64,000 nucleotides of DNA from Prevotella sp. (GTDB lineage: Bacteria; Bacteroidota; Bacteroidia; Bacteroidales; Bacteroidaceae). The position numbers were made by a program, and so were the translations under genes. The stretch lies in NCBI GenBank assembly GCA_022641735.1, contig JALCDQ010000007.1, forward strand, positions 1 through 64,000, written 5' to 3'. Positions 8,593 to 17,736 of this stretch are shown here, one piece after another. The notes beneath the pieces are model-generated. The model saw only the letters and a list, made by a program, of their open reading frames with translations, ran no database searches and had not been told where the DNA came from. The number at the start of each line of letters is the position of its first letter. Positions within the stretch are counted from its first letter, which is position 1.

Positions 8593-10104
8593 ATGAAAAA
8601 AATCATTTTAATATCCCTGGCTTTGGTCTCCTTTGCGCTGAATATGAGTGCGGCAAAGGTGATTACCTCGGAGAAAGCAAAACTTGTTGGCGATGGCAAA
8701 ACACTGAACACAGTGGTGCTGCAGGCCACTATCGACAAGCTCTCTAAAAAGGGAGGAGGCACCTTGAGGTTCTCTCCCGGTCGTTATCTTACGGGTGGAA
8801 TCCTGCTCAGAACGGGTGTGGAGCTCTATTTGGAGAAAGGTGCAGTACTGCTCGGAAGCACCAATCCCGATGACTATGAGGACCTGATGGTGAAGGGAAC
8901 GACCAACAAGAGCCATAACGATGTCTATAGTCTGGCCCTCATTACGGCTTATCAGGCTAAGGATATCAAGCTCAGTGGCGAGGGAACTATTGATGGACAG
9001 GGCCGTGAAGTGGCGCTGAATGTGGATAGTCTTTATCTGAAAGGCATCAAGAAAGACAACACTTATTTCACCCGTCTGCATCGCCCTCGTGAGATGGTGC
9101 GCCCTAATCTGCTGTCTATCGTGGAATGCGAGAACGTTAATCTGCAAGGTCTTCGCTTCAAGAGCAGTGCCTGCTGGGGACTGGTCTTTAAGAAATGCGT
9201 GAATCTGACGATAACGGGCCTCGATGTTTTGGATAGAGATTATTGGAACAACGACGGCATCGACCTTGTGGATTGTCAGCATGTAGTGATACGGGATACC
9301 TATGTAAACGCGGCTGATGACGGTCTTTGTCTGAAGTCAGACAGGGCTGAGGATGCCAATGATGACATTCTCATCGAGAACTGTCAGGTGGAGTCCAGCG
9401 CTTCGGCCATCAAGTTTGGCACGGCGAGTGCAGGCGGTTTCCGCAACATAACGATACGAAATATCAAGGTGAAGGATACTTTCCGCTCTGCCATCGCTAT
9501 CGAGAGCGTGGATGGGGCTTATTGCAAGAACATCCTGATAGAGAATATAGAGGCCAAAAATACAGGCAATCCTATCTTCCTGCGTTTGAGTGGAATGCGT
9601 TGGGGCAAGCGTTATGGCACGATGGAGGACGTCGTAATCCGCAACGTCACTTGTGAAGTGCCTTTTGAAAGGCCAGATGTCGGCTATGATATGCGGGGTC
9701 CTATCGAGAACACCATGGTCAATCCGATGCCTTCAAGTATCACGGGAGTGGCTGAGGCAAAGGTGAAGAACGTGCTCATCGAGAACGTTACGCTCACCTA
9801 TCCGGGGCAGGCTTCCAAGGGAATACGCTATATTCCGCTATGGAACATTAAGACTATTCCTGAAGAAAAGAAGTCTTATCCCGAGTTCGATATGTTTGGC
9901 GAGTTGCCTGCTTATGGTTTCTATCTCCGCCATGTGGATGGAGTTACCTTCCGCAACGTTACCTTCAAGCTCAACGGCGAGGAGTTCCGCCCTGCCTTTG
10001 TGCTGGATGATGCCGCCAACGTGAAGTTTGAGAACATCACTTATCCTAAGGGATACGAGCACAATCAGATATATCAGGCACCCGAAGAGGAGGCTTCCAA
10101 ATAA
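8593..10104 (+). CDS. Secreted GH28 family glycoside hydrolase (polygalacturonase-like), copy 2
   Basis: A paralogue of the preceding gene, aligned along its whole length (shared GVELYLEKGAVLLGSTNPDD, WNNDGID, AADDGLCLKS and SSASAIKFGTAS). The signal peptide ends at MSA|A near residue 20. Catalytic Asp motifs are kept, and the SASAIKFGTAS variant motif is again present. The C-terminus is about 20 residues longer and charged (YQAPEEEASK). At 503 residues it is complete. It starts 10 bp after copy 1 and ends before a strong terminator at 10143. The pair probably arose by tandem duplication followed by divergence, perhaps acting on different linkages. Confidence 0.88.
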   Translation: MKKIILISLALVSFALNMSAAKVITSEKAKLVGDGKTLNTVVLQATIDKLSKKGGGTLRFSPGRYLTGGILLRTGVELYLEKGAVLLGSTNPDDYEDLMVKGTTNKSHNDVYSLALITAYQAKDIKLSGEGTIDGQGREVALNVDSLYLKGIKKDNTYFTRLHRPREMVRPNLLSIVECENVNLQGLRFKSSACWGLVFKKCVNLTITGLDVLDRDYWNNDGIDLVDCQHVVIRDTYVNAADDGLCLKSDRAEDANDDILIENCQVESSASAIKFGTASAGGFRNITIRNIKVKDTFRSAIAIESVDGAYCKNILIENIEAKNTGNPIFLRLSGMRWGKRYGTMEDVVIRNVTCEVPFERPDVGYDMRGPIENTMVNPMPSSITGVAEAKVKNVLIENVTLTYPGQASKGIRYIPLWNIKTIPEEKKSYPEFDMFGELPAYGFYLRHVDGVTFRNVTFKLNGEEFRPAFVLDDAANVKFENITYPKGYEHNQIYQAPEEEASK

Positions 10105-10142
10105 GCAAATTTCCAATGTCCGCCCTATGGACATCGGCTTTT

Positions 10143-10180
10143 AAAGACGGCTTTCGATAGAAACGGAGGCCGTCTTTATT
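10143..10180 (+). terminator. Terminator after the GH28 pair
   Basis: Arms AAAGACGGCTTTCG (10143-10156) and CGGAGGCCGTCTTT (10164-10177) pair over 14 bp with G-T wobbles. A 7-nt loop and the sequence TTTATTGTTT follow. Confidence 0.85.
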
Positions 10181-10192
10181 GTTTCTATTGAG

Positions 10193-10368
10193 GAGAAAAG
10201 TCATTGATGACGAGCCTGATAACGGTTGATGACGACCTTAAAAGCGGTTGATAGCCTCTTCAATAACGGCTAATGACGAGATTACACACGGCTTGTAATC
10301 ACGTTACAAGTAGTGTGTAATGACATTACAAGCCGTTTGTAACGTGGTTACAAACCGTGTTTGTAATC
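10193..10368. repeat. 22-nt-period palindrome array H (8 units, perhaps 13)
   Basis: Eight consecutive 22-nt units begin at 10193, 10215, 10237, 10259, 10281, 10303, 10325 and 10347. The last four have clear palindromes such as ATTACACACGGCTTGTAAT and ATTACAAGCCGTTTGTAAC. The first four share an ACGGTTGAT-like core in the same phase. Weaker in-phase units continue to about 10478 (for example CTTATTAGCCGTTATCATC at 10391 and CTTGAAAGCCCTTTTTGTC at 10413). The array fills most of the 517-bp gap between the GH28 terminator and the gpmI promoter. I see no gene in that gap. Confidence 0.8.
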
Positions 10369-10549
10369 TCCGTGAGTGACTTCCGTGCCCCTTATTAGCC
10401 GTTATCATCGGGCTTGAAAGCCCTTTTTGTCCTCACTTCGGTGACCTTCTGCGTTCCCGACAAGGCCCTTTCCTGTAAGGCCATTTCATCTTTTGAAAAT
10501 CGGCGGATTACTTCCGGCTATAAATTTAATAGCTTTTATCCTTTCAGAT

Positions 10550-10580
10550 TTTGATAATCGGGTGAATTGTTGTATCTTTG
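10550..10580 (+). promoter_or_regulatory. gpmI operon promoter
   Basis: TTTG at 10550-10553, a 19-nt spacer and TATCTTTG at 10573-10580 match the consensus. The leader to the ATG at 10622 would be about 38 nt and A-rich, as is usual for Bacteroidetes genes without a Shine-Dalgarno sequence. Confidence 0.8.
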
Positions 10581-10621
10581 CAACTTGGTAAATCAGAACA
10601 ATTTAAAATAAGAATAAACAT

Positions 10622-12145
10622 ATGGCAAAGAAAGCTTTATTGATGATTCTCGACGGATGGGGAATCGGCAAGCACGGAAAAGGCGATGTGATATACAATA
10701 CTCCCACACCTTATCTGGATTATTTATCCGCTGTTTCGGCACATTCTCAACTTCAGGCATCTGGCGAAGACGTAGGTTTGCCTGACGGACAGATGGGTAA
10801 CTCCGAAGTAGGACACCTCAATATAGGTGCCGGAAGAGTAGTTTATCAGGACTTGGTGAAAATCAACCGCGCCTGCAAAGACGGCTCTATCTTGAAGAAT
10901 CAAGAGATTGTAAACGCCTATTCTTACGCTCAGAAGACCGGAAAGAAACTTCATCTGATGGGCTTGACGTCAAATGGCGGCGTGCATTCCTCATTGGATC
11001 ACCTTTTCAAACTCATTGAGATTTCCAAGGAATATGGTTTGAAGAATACTTATGTGCATTGTTTCATGGACGGTCGAGACACTGACCCGAAGAGCGGTGT
11101 CGGCTTTATCAAGGAGATAGAGGAAGCTTGCGCCAAGAACGACGCCAACATTGCCAGTATCATTGGTCGTTTCTATGCGATGGATCGTGATAAACGATGG
11201 AATCGAGTAAAGGAAGCCTATGACCTGCTCGTTGAAGGCAAGGGCAAGCAAAGCACGGATATGGTGAAGGCAATGGAGGAAAGTTACGCCGACGGAGTGA
11301 CTGATGAGTTCATCAAACCTATCCATAACGCTGCCGTGAAGGGAACTATCGAGGATGGCGACGTGATTATCTTCATCAACTTCCGCAACGACCGCGCCAA
11401 GGAATTGACGACGGTGCTCACCCAACAGGATATGCCTGACGAGGGTATGCACACGCTCAAGGACCTGCAATACTATTGCATGACCCCTTATGATGCCAAT
11501 TTCAAGGATGTTCACATTCTCTTCCCGAAAGAGAATGTGGCAGATACCTTAGGCGAATATCTGTCAAGAATGGGTAAGAAACAGCTCCATACGGCAGAGA
11601 CAGAGAAGTATGCACACGTGACATTCTTCTTCAATGGCGGGCGTGAAGCATCCTTTGAGGGTGAAGACCGCATCTTGGTTCCTTCTCCAAAGGTGGCTAC
11701 CTATGACCTGAAACCTGAGATGAGCGCTTATGAAGTGAAGGAAAAACTCGTGGGAGCAATCAATACGCAGGAGTATGATTTCATCGTTGTGAACTTCGCA
11801 AATGGAGATATGGTAGGCCATACGGGCGTTTATAACGCTATTGCAAAAGCCGTTTGGGCAGTTGACCATTGTGTGAAAGATGTCATCGAGGCCGCTAAAG
11901 CCAATGATTATGAGGCCATTATCATTGCCGATCATGGAAATGCTGACAATGCCATCAATGCGGATGGCACGCCAAATACAGCCCATTCGCTCAATCCAGT
12001 GCCGTTTATCTATGTCACCAACAACAATTCGGCAACGGTGAAAGACGGTCGTCTGGCAGATGTGGCACCGTCTATCTTGCATATCATGGGCTTGGAACAG
12101 CCGGCTGATATGACGGGTGAAAATCTGATTTCAGATAATAAATAA
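10622..12145 (+). CDS. gpmI: 2,3-bisphosphoglycerate-independent phosphoglycerate mutase
   Basis: Interconverts 3- and 2-phosphoglycerate in glycolysis using two Mn ions and a phospho-Ser intermediate. The alkaline-phosphatase-fold start is [10 protein letters not shown]. The catalytic Ser lies in [12 protein letters not shown] (near residue 62). The phosphotransferase domain follows ([22 protein letters not shown]), and the metal-binding end is ADHGNADN with HSLNPVPF. 507 residues, the normal length. ung starts 3 bp after its stop, and DUF3109 overlaps ung, so the three form one operon. Confidence 0.97.
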   Translation: MAKKALLMILDGWGIGKHGKGDVIYNTPTPYLDYLSAVSAHSQLQASGEDVGLPDGQMGNSEVGHLNIGAGRVVYQDLVKINRACKDGSILKNQEIVNAYSYAQKTGKKLHLMGLTSNGGVHSSLDHLFKLIEISKEYGLKNTYVHCFMDGRDTDPKSGVGFIKEIEEACAKNDANIASIIGRFYAMDRDKRWNRVKEAYDLLVEGKGKQSTDMVKAMEESYADGVTDEFIKPIHNAAVKGTIEDGDVIIFINFRNDRAKELTTVLTQQDMPDEGMHTLKDLQYYCMTPYDANFKDVHILFPKENVADTLGEYLSRMGKKQLHTAETEKYAHVTFFFNGGREASFEGEDRILVPSPKVATYDLKPEMSAYEVKEKLVGAINTQEYDFIVVNFANGDMVGHTGVYNAIAKAVWAVDHCVKDVIEAAKANDYEAIIIADHGNADNAINADGTPNTAHSLNPVPFIYVTNNNSATVKDGRLADVAPSILHIMGLEQPADMTGENLISDNK

Positions 12146-12148
12146 GGA

Positions 12149-12814
12149 ATGAACGTAGAGATTGAAGACAGTTGGAAACAGCATGTAGGGTCGGAGTTTG
12201 ACAAGCAATATTTTGTCAACCTTACCAATTTCGTGCGGGAAGAATATCTCCATTACCAGTGTTTTCCACCGGGCAGGCTGATATTCAACGCCTTCAATCT
12301 CTGCTCTTTCAATCAAGTGAAGGTCGTAATCATCGGTCAAGACCCTTATCATGAACTGGGTCAGGCCATGGGATTGAGTTTCTCAGTGCCTCAAGGCATC
12401 ATGATGCCGCCTTCTCTCATCAATATTTTCAAGGAGATACAGCTAGATTTAGGCACCCCGATGCCCTTAAGCGGCGACCTGACACGTTGGGCTGAGCAGG
12501 GTGTTTTGTTGCTGAATGCCACGCTGACGGTGAGAGCTCACCTCGCTGGAAGTCATCAGCGCCGTGGCTGGGAAGAGTTTACGGATGCGGCTATCAAGGC
12601 TCTGAATGCCGATAGGGAGCATTTGGTGTTTATCCTTTGGGGTGGTTATGCGCGCTCAAAGGCGGCTCTTATCGACCATAACAAACATCTCGTGCTCGAG
12701 TCTGTACATCCTTCGCCCCTGTCAGCCAATAGAGGCGGCTGGTTTGGCAATCATCATTTCTCTCGCTGCAATGCCTATTTGGAACAGAATGGCATAACTC
12801 CTATCCAATGGTAA
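12149..12814 (+). CDS. ung: Uracil-DNA glycosylase
   Basis: Removes uracil from DNA to start base-excision repair. The water-activating motif is GQDPYH (near residue 65), the uracil-binding region is LLLNATLTVRA, and the DNA-intercalating loop is HPSPLSANRG near residue 190. 221 residues is the family norm. It begins 3 bp after gpmI and its end overlaps the next start by 7 bp (ATGGTAA), indicating translational coupling within the operon. Confidence 0.97.
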   Translation: MNVEIEDSWKQHVGSEFDKQYFVNLTNFVREEYLHYQCFPPGRLIFNAFNLCSFNQVKVVIIGQDPYHELGQAMGLSFSVPQGIMMPPSLINIFKEIQLDLGTPMPLSGDLTRWAEQGVLLLNATLTVRAHLAGSHQRRGWEEFTDAAIKALNADREHLVFILWGGYARSKAALIDHNKHLVLESVHPSPLSANRGGWFGNHHFSRCNAYLEQNGITPIQW

Positions 12815-13410
12815 AACAAGAACCATCACTCTTTCAGATTGGCAATGTGCTGGTCGCTTCTGATATCTTCACAGAGAAATTCTGCTGTGATTTGGAGCAA
12901 TGCAAGGGCGCTTGTTGCGTGGAAGGTAATTCCGGGGCTCCTGTAGAGTTGGATGAAATAGGCGGAATAGAGGATTCTCTTGACACGATTTGGAGCGATT
13001 TGTCGGCTTCAGCGCAGGCAGTTATCGACAAGCAAGGGGTTGCCTATTCGGATAACGACGGCGATTTGGTGACCAGTATCGTAAACGGTAAGGACTGTGT
13101 TTTCACTTGTTATGAGAACGGTATCTGTTTTTGTGCGCTTGAAAGAGCCTTTCGGGCTGGCAAAACACGCTTTATGAAGCCCATTTCCTGTTCTCTTTAT
13201 CCCCTTCGGGAGAAAGCCTTTCCTGATGGTACAGTGGGCTTGTGCGTCCATCATTGGGATATTTGCAAGGGTGCAAAAGAAAAGGGCGGACAATTGGATT
13301 TGCCGCTTTATAAGTTCCTTCAAGCACCTTTGACGATGCGCTTTGGTAAAGAATGGTATCAGCAATTATGTGGAGTTGCTGAGCAATTGACGGCTCAACA
13401 CCTTATTTAA
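12808..13410 (+). CDS. DUF3109 family cysteine-rich protein
   Basis: A 200-residue soluble protein rich in Cys. A cluster CCDLEQCKGACC near residues 26-37 is followed by single Cys residues in DCVFTCYENGICFCAL, ISCSLYPLR, LCVHH and DICKG. The pattern resembles the Fe-S/Zn-binding YkgJ/DUF3109 group, whose biochemical role is not known to me. Co-transcription after gpmI and ung is clear from the 7-bp overlap. Its stop codon abuts directly the stop of the convergent AraC gene, with no intergenic base. Confidence 0.8.
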   Translation: MVKQEPSLFQIGNVLVASDIFTEKFCCDLEQCKGACCVEGNSGAPVELDEIGGIEDSLDTIWSDLSASAQAVIDKQGVAYSDNDGDLVTSIVNGKDCVFTCYENGICFCALERAFRAGKTRFMKPISCSLYPLREKAFPDGTVGLCVHHWDICKGAKEKGGQLDLPLYKFLQAPLTMRFGKEWYQQLCGVAEQLTAQHLI

Positions 13411-14289
13411 TCATTGCTTTCTGTATTCAGAAGGTGACATTCCCACGTGTTCTTTAAAGTATTTTCCAAAGAAACTCTGGTTGGGGAAGTGCAGATTTGT
13501 GGCTATTTCCTTGATGCTTTTCGTGGAGTTCTTCAGTTGAACGCGGATTTCCATAATCACATAGTTGTCTATCCACTCGTTAGGAGTCCGTTTGCTGATT
13601 TGTTTAACGGTCTCAGAGAGGTATTTAGGAGTGATGCAGAGCTGTTGCCCATACCATCCCACACGACGCTCAGAACGGAAGTTTTTCTCCAGCAATTTGA
13701 TGAAATCGGCAAAGATAGACTCGCTTCTCGTCTGCCTGGTGTCAGTGCTTTGTTGCAAACGATAGATTACATTGCCTAGGTCATACAGCATCGTAGTGAG
13801 CAAAGAACGGACAACATCCTTGCGAAAATGGTGTGATGTATCACAGATTTTTCGTTTGATGAGGTCGTAATATTCCTTGAAGACCTCGGCTTCTTCCGTT
13901 CTCAACGTAGAAACAGGATGTGTTCTGGAAAAAAGGAACACAGAAGATATCTCGTGAACACCTTTCACTATTTCGGAAAAGAAATCGAAAGAAATCATCA
14001 GACCAATGCCATTGAAGTCCCTGCTGAGCAGGAAATCATCCGTAATCTGTCCTTGGTTGATGATGATAATATCATTCGCCGTCACTAGATGTTTCTCTGT
14101 ATTCACAGAATATTGTGCTTTTCCCTTTGTGCAAAGGCTTACTATGATGCAGTCCATACGTCTCGGCTCGTTGGGCAAGGGTACGTCTGCAAACTCGTCA
14201 AAAAGGATAATGTCATCATCGATGAATTGTCCATTATACCGCTCTTTGGTCTTGGCTATGGTGATTGATTCCATGAAAGAATTGTCCAT
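13411..14289 (-). CDS. AraC family transcriptional regulator
   Basis: A DNA-binding activator with an N-terminal effector/cupin-like half (about 1-170) and a C-terminal pair of helix-turn-helix motifs. These are seen in WYGQQLCITPKYLSETVKQI and IKEIATNLHFPNQSFFGKYF, ending GMSPSEYRKQ. 292 residues. It lies 84 bp downstream of a GH78-like secreted protein on the same strand, so the two may be co-transcribed. A TATATTTG -7 motif sits at 14308-14315 on its strand, with a poor -33 box, so a separate promoter is possible. The target genes are unknown. The stop codon touches that of DUF3109. Confidence 0.88.
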   Translation of the reverse strand: MDNSFMESITIAKTKERYNGQFIDDDIILFDEFADVPLPNEPRRMDCIIVSLCTKGKAQYSVNTEKHLVTANDIIIINQGQITDDFLLSRDFNGIGLMISFDFFSEIVKGVHEISSVFLFSRTHPVSTLRTEEAEVFKEYYDLIKRKICDTSHHFRKDVVRSLLTTMLYDLGNVIYRLQQSTDTRQTRSESIFADFIKLLEKNFRSERRVGWYGQQLCITPKYLSETVKQISKRTPNEWIDNYVIMEIRVQLKNSTKSIKEIATNLHFPNQSFFGKYFKEHVGMSPSEYRKQ

Positions 14290-14373
14290 TTCTCATTGTT
14301 TTGTTTGCAAATATATGCTTTTTTCACAGAAAAACAGAACAAAATATAGGAAATGTTTATAATATTGGCAAGA

Positions 14374-15294
14374 TTAACGCAAAAAGTCAGTATGGTAATC
14401 AGGTATCGTCTGTATGGCTTCTATCTTTTGAATCTGTGCCCTTCTGAACTTTTCATCACCATAAATTCTGATTCTGTTTCCATGATAAGTCGATATTTTC
14501 TGATAGAATTGCTCGTCAATCTTTCCATTACAAGTGTATTCAGAGCCGTCAATCATGATTTTCTCACCTATTTTGCAGTCGCGAAGCGTGACCCTGAGAG
14601 TGCCATAAAAACCTCTTCCAAATTCATAATACACACTGTCACCATCCACATCAAAGTATTTGGGAACCATGATCTTGTTCACTTTTTCGGCTGGATAGGA
14701 GGTGGAATAATCGACAAAATGAGGGCTATCGTTGTCCGAAGCGTTCACTACCGATTGCCAGCAGGCAGGGTCAAAGCTATTGCCTTTCCAATAGAAAGGG
14801 TAGGAACATCCCTTTTGTGATTCCGTTCCATCTGCTGATATGGAACGGTCTGCAAGGTGGCAAAGCCAGTCTTCATCGCTGAAGTGCGCAAAGTTCTTTC
14901 CCTTCCAGTCTTTGCCATAATAGCAAACGGATATTTGCCGCTCGTTTATGTGTGGATAAGAAGGAGAATACCAAACCGCTATGGTGTTGGAATCAGTGCG
15001 CAGAAAGCGGGTTACATCATAGGTTATGCTGACGGGTTGGTCGTTCTTAGATTCCCGATAAGGAGCCAAAAAATCCCTGTTTACATTGAATTCGTTTACA
15101 TAAAGGTCACAATATCCTGTTGTGGCAATGGTGATTTTGGCAAATACAGGCCGTTTATTGCTGATATAGGTTTGGCGAAACCACACCTGTGAAGTCGAAT
15201 CAACGGCTGGATAGGCAATCCAATGAGTGCCAAACTCTTGTGCAGAGGCTGACAGAACATAAAATAAAAGGATATAAAATAAACGGGTTCGCAT
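14374..15294 (-). CDS. Secreted GH78 (alpha-L-rhamnosidase)-like protein lacking the catalytic barrel
   Basis: A signal peptide (MRTRLFYILLFYVLSASA|Q) precedes beta-sandwich modules resembling the N-terminal part of bacterial alpha-L-rhamnosidases. Examples are WIAYPAVDSTSQVWFRQTY, ITIATTGYCDLYVNEFNVN, the SITYDVTRFLRTDSNTIAV stretch and YYEFGRGFYGTLRVTL. A GH78 enzyme continues with an (alpha/alpha)6 barrel of some 350 residues. Here the frame ends after 306 residues at HTDFLR, and no continuation is seen in the 84 bp before AraC. It is either a truncated remnant or a stand-alone carbohydrate-binding protein. The intact signal peptide and frame favour a functional protein. Confidence 0.65.
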   Translation of the reverse strand: MRTRLFYILLFYVLSASAQEFGTHWIAYPAVDSTSQVWFRQTYISNKRPVFAKITIATTGYCDLYVNEFNVNRDFLAPYRESKNDQPVSITYDVTRFLRTDSNTIAVWYSPSYPHINERQISVCYYGKDWKGKNFAHFSDEDWLCHLADRSISADGTESQKGCSYPFYWKGNSFDPACWQSVVNASDNDSPHFVDYSTSYPAEKVNKIMVPKYFDVDGDSVYYEFGRGFYGTLRVTLRDCKIGEKIMIDGSEYTCNGKIDEQFYQKISTYHGNRIRIYGDEKFRRAQIQKIEAIQTIPDYHTDFLR

Positions 15295-15374
15295 GAATCG
15301 ATGCAGTGTTATTAACTAAGCCTGATAACTTGCCCTTCTGCAAGAACAAACAAAATAGGGTGCTAAAGTATGAA

Positions 15375-15407
15375 GAAAGGCATATCCAAAATATGAATAT
15401 GCCTTTC
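15375..15407 (-). terminator. Inverted repeat after gyrB (probable terminator)
   Basis: A perfect 11-bp inverted repeat, GAAAGGCATAT and ATATGCCTTTC, with an 11-nt loop lies 12 bp beyond the gyrB stop. It lacks a T tract on the minus strand, so termination is plausible but not typical. Confidence 0.5.
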
Positions 15408-15418
15408 TCAAGAGTTAT

Positions 15419-17392
15419 TTATGCATCGATATTTGCGTAAGTTGCATTCTCTTCGATAAACAGTCGGCGTGGCTCAACGTCATCGCCCATCAGCATGGAG
15501 AATATCTCATCTGCCTCGGCAGCATTCTCTATGGTCACCTGTTTCAAAAGGCGACTCTGAGGATCCATGGTCGTTTCCCATAGTTGATCTGGGTTCATTT
15601 CACCCAAACCTTTGTAACGCTGGGTGTGAAGAGCTTTGTCGTCCTCATTTCCTGCTACATATTTATCTAGGAAAGCCTGGCGTTGCTGCTCGGTATAGCA
15701 GTACTCGCTGACCTTCTTATATGTGCATTTATAGAGTGGAGGAGTAGCAATATAGAGGTGACCTTCCTCTACTATCTTCGGCATGAATCGATAGAAGAGC
15801 GTCATGATAAGGGTGTCGATATGAGAACCATCGACATCGGCATCGGTCATGATGATGATTTTATCGTAGCGGAGCTTGTCGATATTGGCCTCGCGGTCGT
15901 CTTCTCCCTCCACACCGAAGCGTACTCCGATGCTCTGGATGATGTTCATGACTGACTCAGCTTCGAATACACGGTGCCATTGCACTTTCTCTACGTTCAG
16001 AATCTTACCACGAAGAGGCAGGATAGCTTGTGTATATCGGTCGCGGCCTTGCTTTGCTGAGCCACCTGCGGAATCACCCTCGACGAGGAAAATCTCACAG
16101 TCTTTCGGGTCTTTATTTGAACAGTCGGCAAGCTTTCCAGGAAGTCCACCACCGCTCATCACGCTCTTGCGCTGTACACTTTCACGTGCCTTGCGGGCAG
16201 CAATACGTGCTGTGGCTGCTAAAACGACCTTCTCACATATCTTCTTGGCTTCTATCGGGTGTTCCTCCAAATAGTTGGAAAGAGCCTCGCCAACGGCTTG
16301 CTGAACGGCTCCGGCGACCTCGCTGTTGCCCAGTTTTGTCTTTGTCTGTCCTTCAAACTGAGGTTCTGCCACCTTGATAGAGATTACTGCGGTCAGTCCT
16401 TCACGGAAATCCTCACCTGCAATCTCGATTTTAGCCTTCTCAATCTGCTTTGAAATCACCGGGTCGTTATCCGCATAAGCCTTCAAAACACGAGTGAGAG
16501 CCGTGCGGAAACCCGTCAGATGGGTACCGCCTTCTATGGTGTTGATATTGTTTACATAAGAGTGGATATTCTCAGAGTAGTCTGTGTTATACATGATTGC
16601 TACCTCGATAGGCACTCCCTGCTTTTCAGTTTTCAGGAAGATGACGTCATCGAAGAGGTGCGTGCGATGTCTGTCAACATAGCGCACGAATTCTTTCAAT
16701 CCGTCTTTAGCATGGAATATCTCCTGACGAGTCTTGCCAGTTTCAGGGTCAGGACGAAGGTCGGTGAGCGTAATCTTGATGCCTGCATTCAGAAAAGCAA
16801 GCTCGCGCATGCGACGAGCAACGAGATCCCACAGGAAAGTGGTCGTTGTGAAGATAGTGGCATCTGGCCAGAATTGCTGGCGCGTGCCGACTTTTGTGGT
16901 CACTCCGACTTCCTTTACAGGATAGAGGGCTTTTCCCTTCTCATACTCCTGCTGATAGATTTTCCCATTGCGATATACCTGTGACAGCATGTGAGATGAA
17001 AGAGCGTTCACACAACTCACACCAACACCATGAAGTCCACCGCTTACTTTGTAAGAGCCTTTATCGAATTTACCACCTGCATGCAGCACGGTCATCACGA
17101 CCTCAAGTGCTGATTTATGCAGTTTCTTATGTTCATCAACAGGAATACCACGTCCGTCATCCTCCACGGTTACTGATCCGTCTACATTAAGAGTGACCTC
17201 GATGTTGTGACAATATCCAGCCATGGCCTCGTCGATAGAGTTGTCCACGGTCTCATTGATGAGATGGTGAAGTCCCTTTTCACTGATGTCTCCGATATAC
17301 ATTGCAGGGCGTTTGCGCACTGCTTCAAGTCCTTCAAGAACCTGAATGTTTGAGGCTGAATAGTTGTTTTCTGCGTTTTGATTTTCTGCCAT
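15419..17392 (-). CDS. gyrB: DNA gyrase subunit B
   Basis: The ATPase subunit of the type II topoisomerase that introduces negative supercoils. The GHKL ATPase has INETVDNSIDEAMAG, the DDGRGIPV loop and GGLHGVGVSCVNALS. The Toprim domain has the LVEGDSAGGSAKQGRD motif and the metal site MTDADVDGSHI. The C-terminal signature is RYKGLGEMNPDQLWETTMDP. I took the ATG at 17392 (MAENQNAENNYSASNIQVLEG) because upstream in-frame codons overlap a TATCTTTG -7 box at 17418-17425 (minus). 657 residues. ParE is a possible alternative, but the C-terminal sequence is gyrase-like. Confidence 0.93.
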   Translation of the reverse strand: MAENQNAENNYSASNIQVLEGLEAVRKRPAMYIGDISEKGLHHLINETVDNSIDEAMAGYCHNIEVTLNVDGSVTVEDDGRGIPVDEHKKLHKSALEVVMTVLHAGGKFDKGSYKVSGGLHGVGVSCVNALSSHMLSQVYRNGKIYQQEYEKGKALYPVKEVGVTTKVGTRQQFWPDATIFTTTTFLWDLVARRMRELAFLNAGIKITLTDLRPDPETGKTRQEIFHAKDGLKEFVRYVDRHRTHLFDDVIFLKTEKQGVPIEVAIMYNTDYSENIHSYVNNINTIEGGTHLTGFRTALTRVLKAYADNDPVISKQIEKAKIEIAGEDFREGLTAVISIKVAEPQFEGQTKTKLGNSEVAGAVQQAVGEALSNYLEEHPIEAKKICEKVVLAATARIAARKARESVQRKSVMSGGGLPGKLADCSNKDPKDCEIFLVEGDSAGGSAKQGRDRYTQAILPLRGKILNVEKVQWHRVFEAESVMNIIQSIGVRFGVEGEDDREANIDKLRYDKIIIMTDADVDGSHIDTLIMTLFYRFMPKIVEEGHLYIATPPLYKCTYKKVSEYCYTEQQRQAFLDKYVAGNEDDKALHTQRYKGLGEMNPDQLWETTMDPQSRLLKQVTIENAAEADEIFSMLMGDDVEPRRLFIEENATYANIDA

Positions 17393-17736
17393 TTTCTCTT
17401 TTCGTATTATTAACATGCAAAGATACAAAAAATAATCGAATTATCGAAATTTTTTGCACGATAAAATAGGTAATGAAGAAATCATTTTTTACTCTTGGAA
17501 AGATGTTTTGTGGGATTGTCCCGATGGATGGGGAAATAGGGAACAATGATGTTTTGGAAACGGGCTTATCTCCTTGCATAAATATACATTTCGCTTATAG
17601 GCTTATGGGAGTCGAGCTCCTTGCTATCTGCCCATCGTGGCTCTTCTAAGCCCTTGTAGCCTCTTAAAAGTGGGTGATTAAATTTCCTTAACAATTCGAA
17701 ATGCTGATTTTGAGGGGATAGTCAAGTGCTTTTAAG

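Noticed and set aside
8608..9282. 224-codon frame antisense to the second GH28 gene
   Set aside because: It mirrors the shadow of copy 1, as expected from paralogous sequence and codon bias.
1142..10104. Recent horizontal transfer of the pectin cluster
   Set aside because: Promoter type and codon use resemble those of neighbouring genes, and there is no integrase, tRNA junction or flanking repeat.
10991..11515. 174-codon frame antisense to gpmI
   Set aside because: Shadow of gpmI. The sequence has no domain or signal.
14374..15294. Calling the GH78-like gene a pseudogene
   Set aside because: The frame and signal peptide are intact and no downstream catalytic remnant exists, so a short functional protein is equally likely.
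16520..16984. 154-codon frame antisense to gyrB
   Set aside because: gyrB is certain from its motifs. The opposite frame has no protein-like features.
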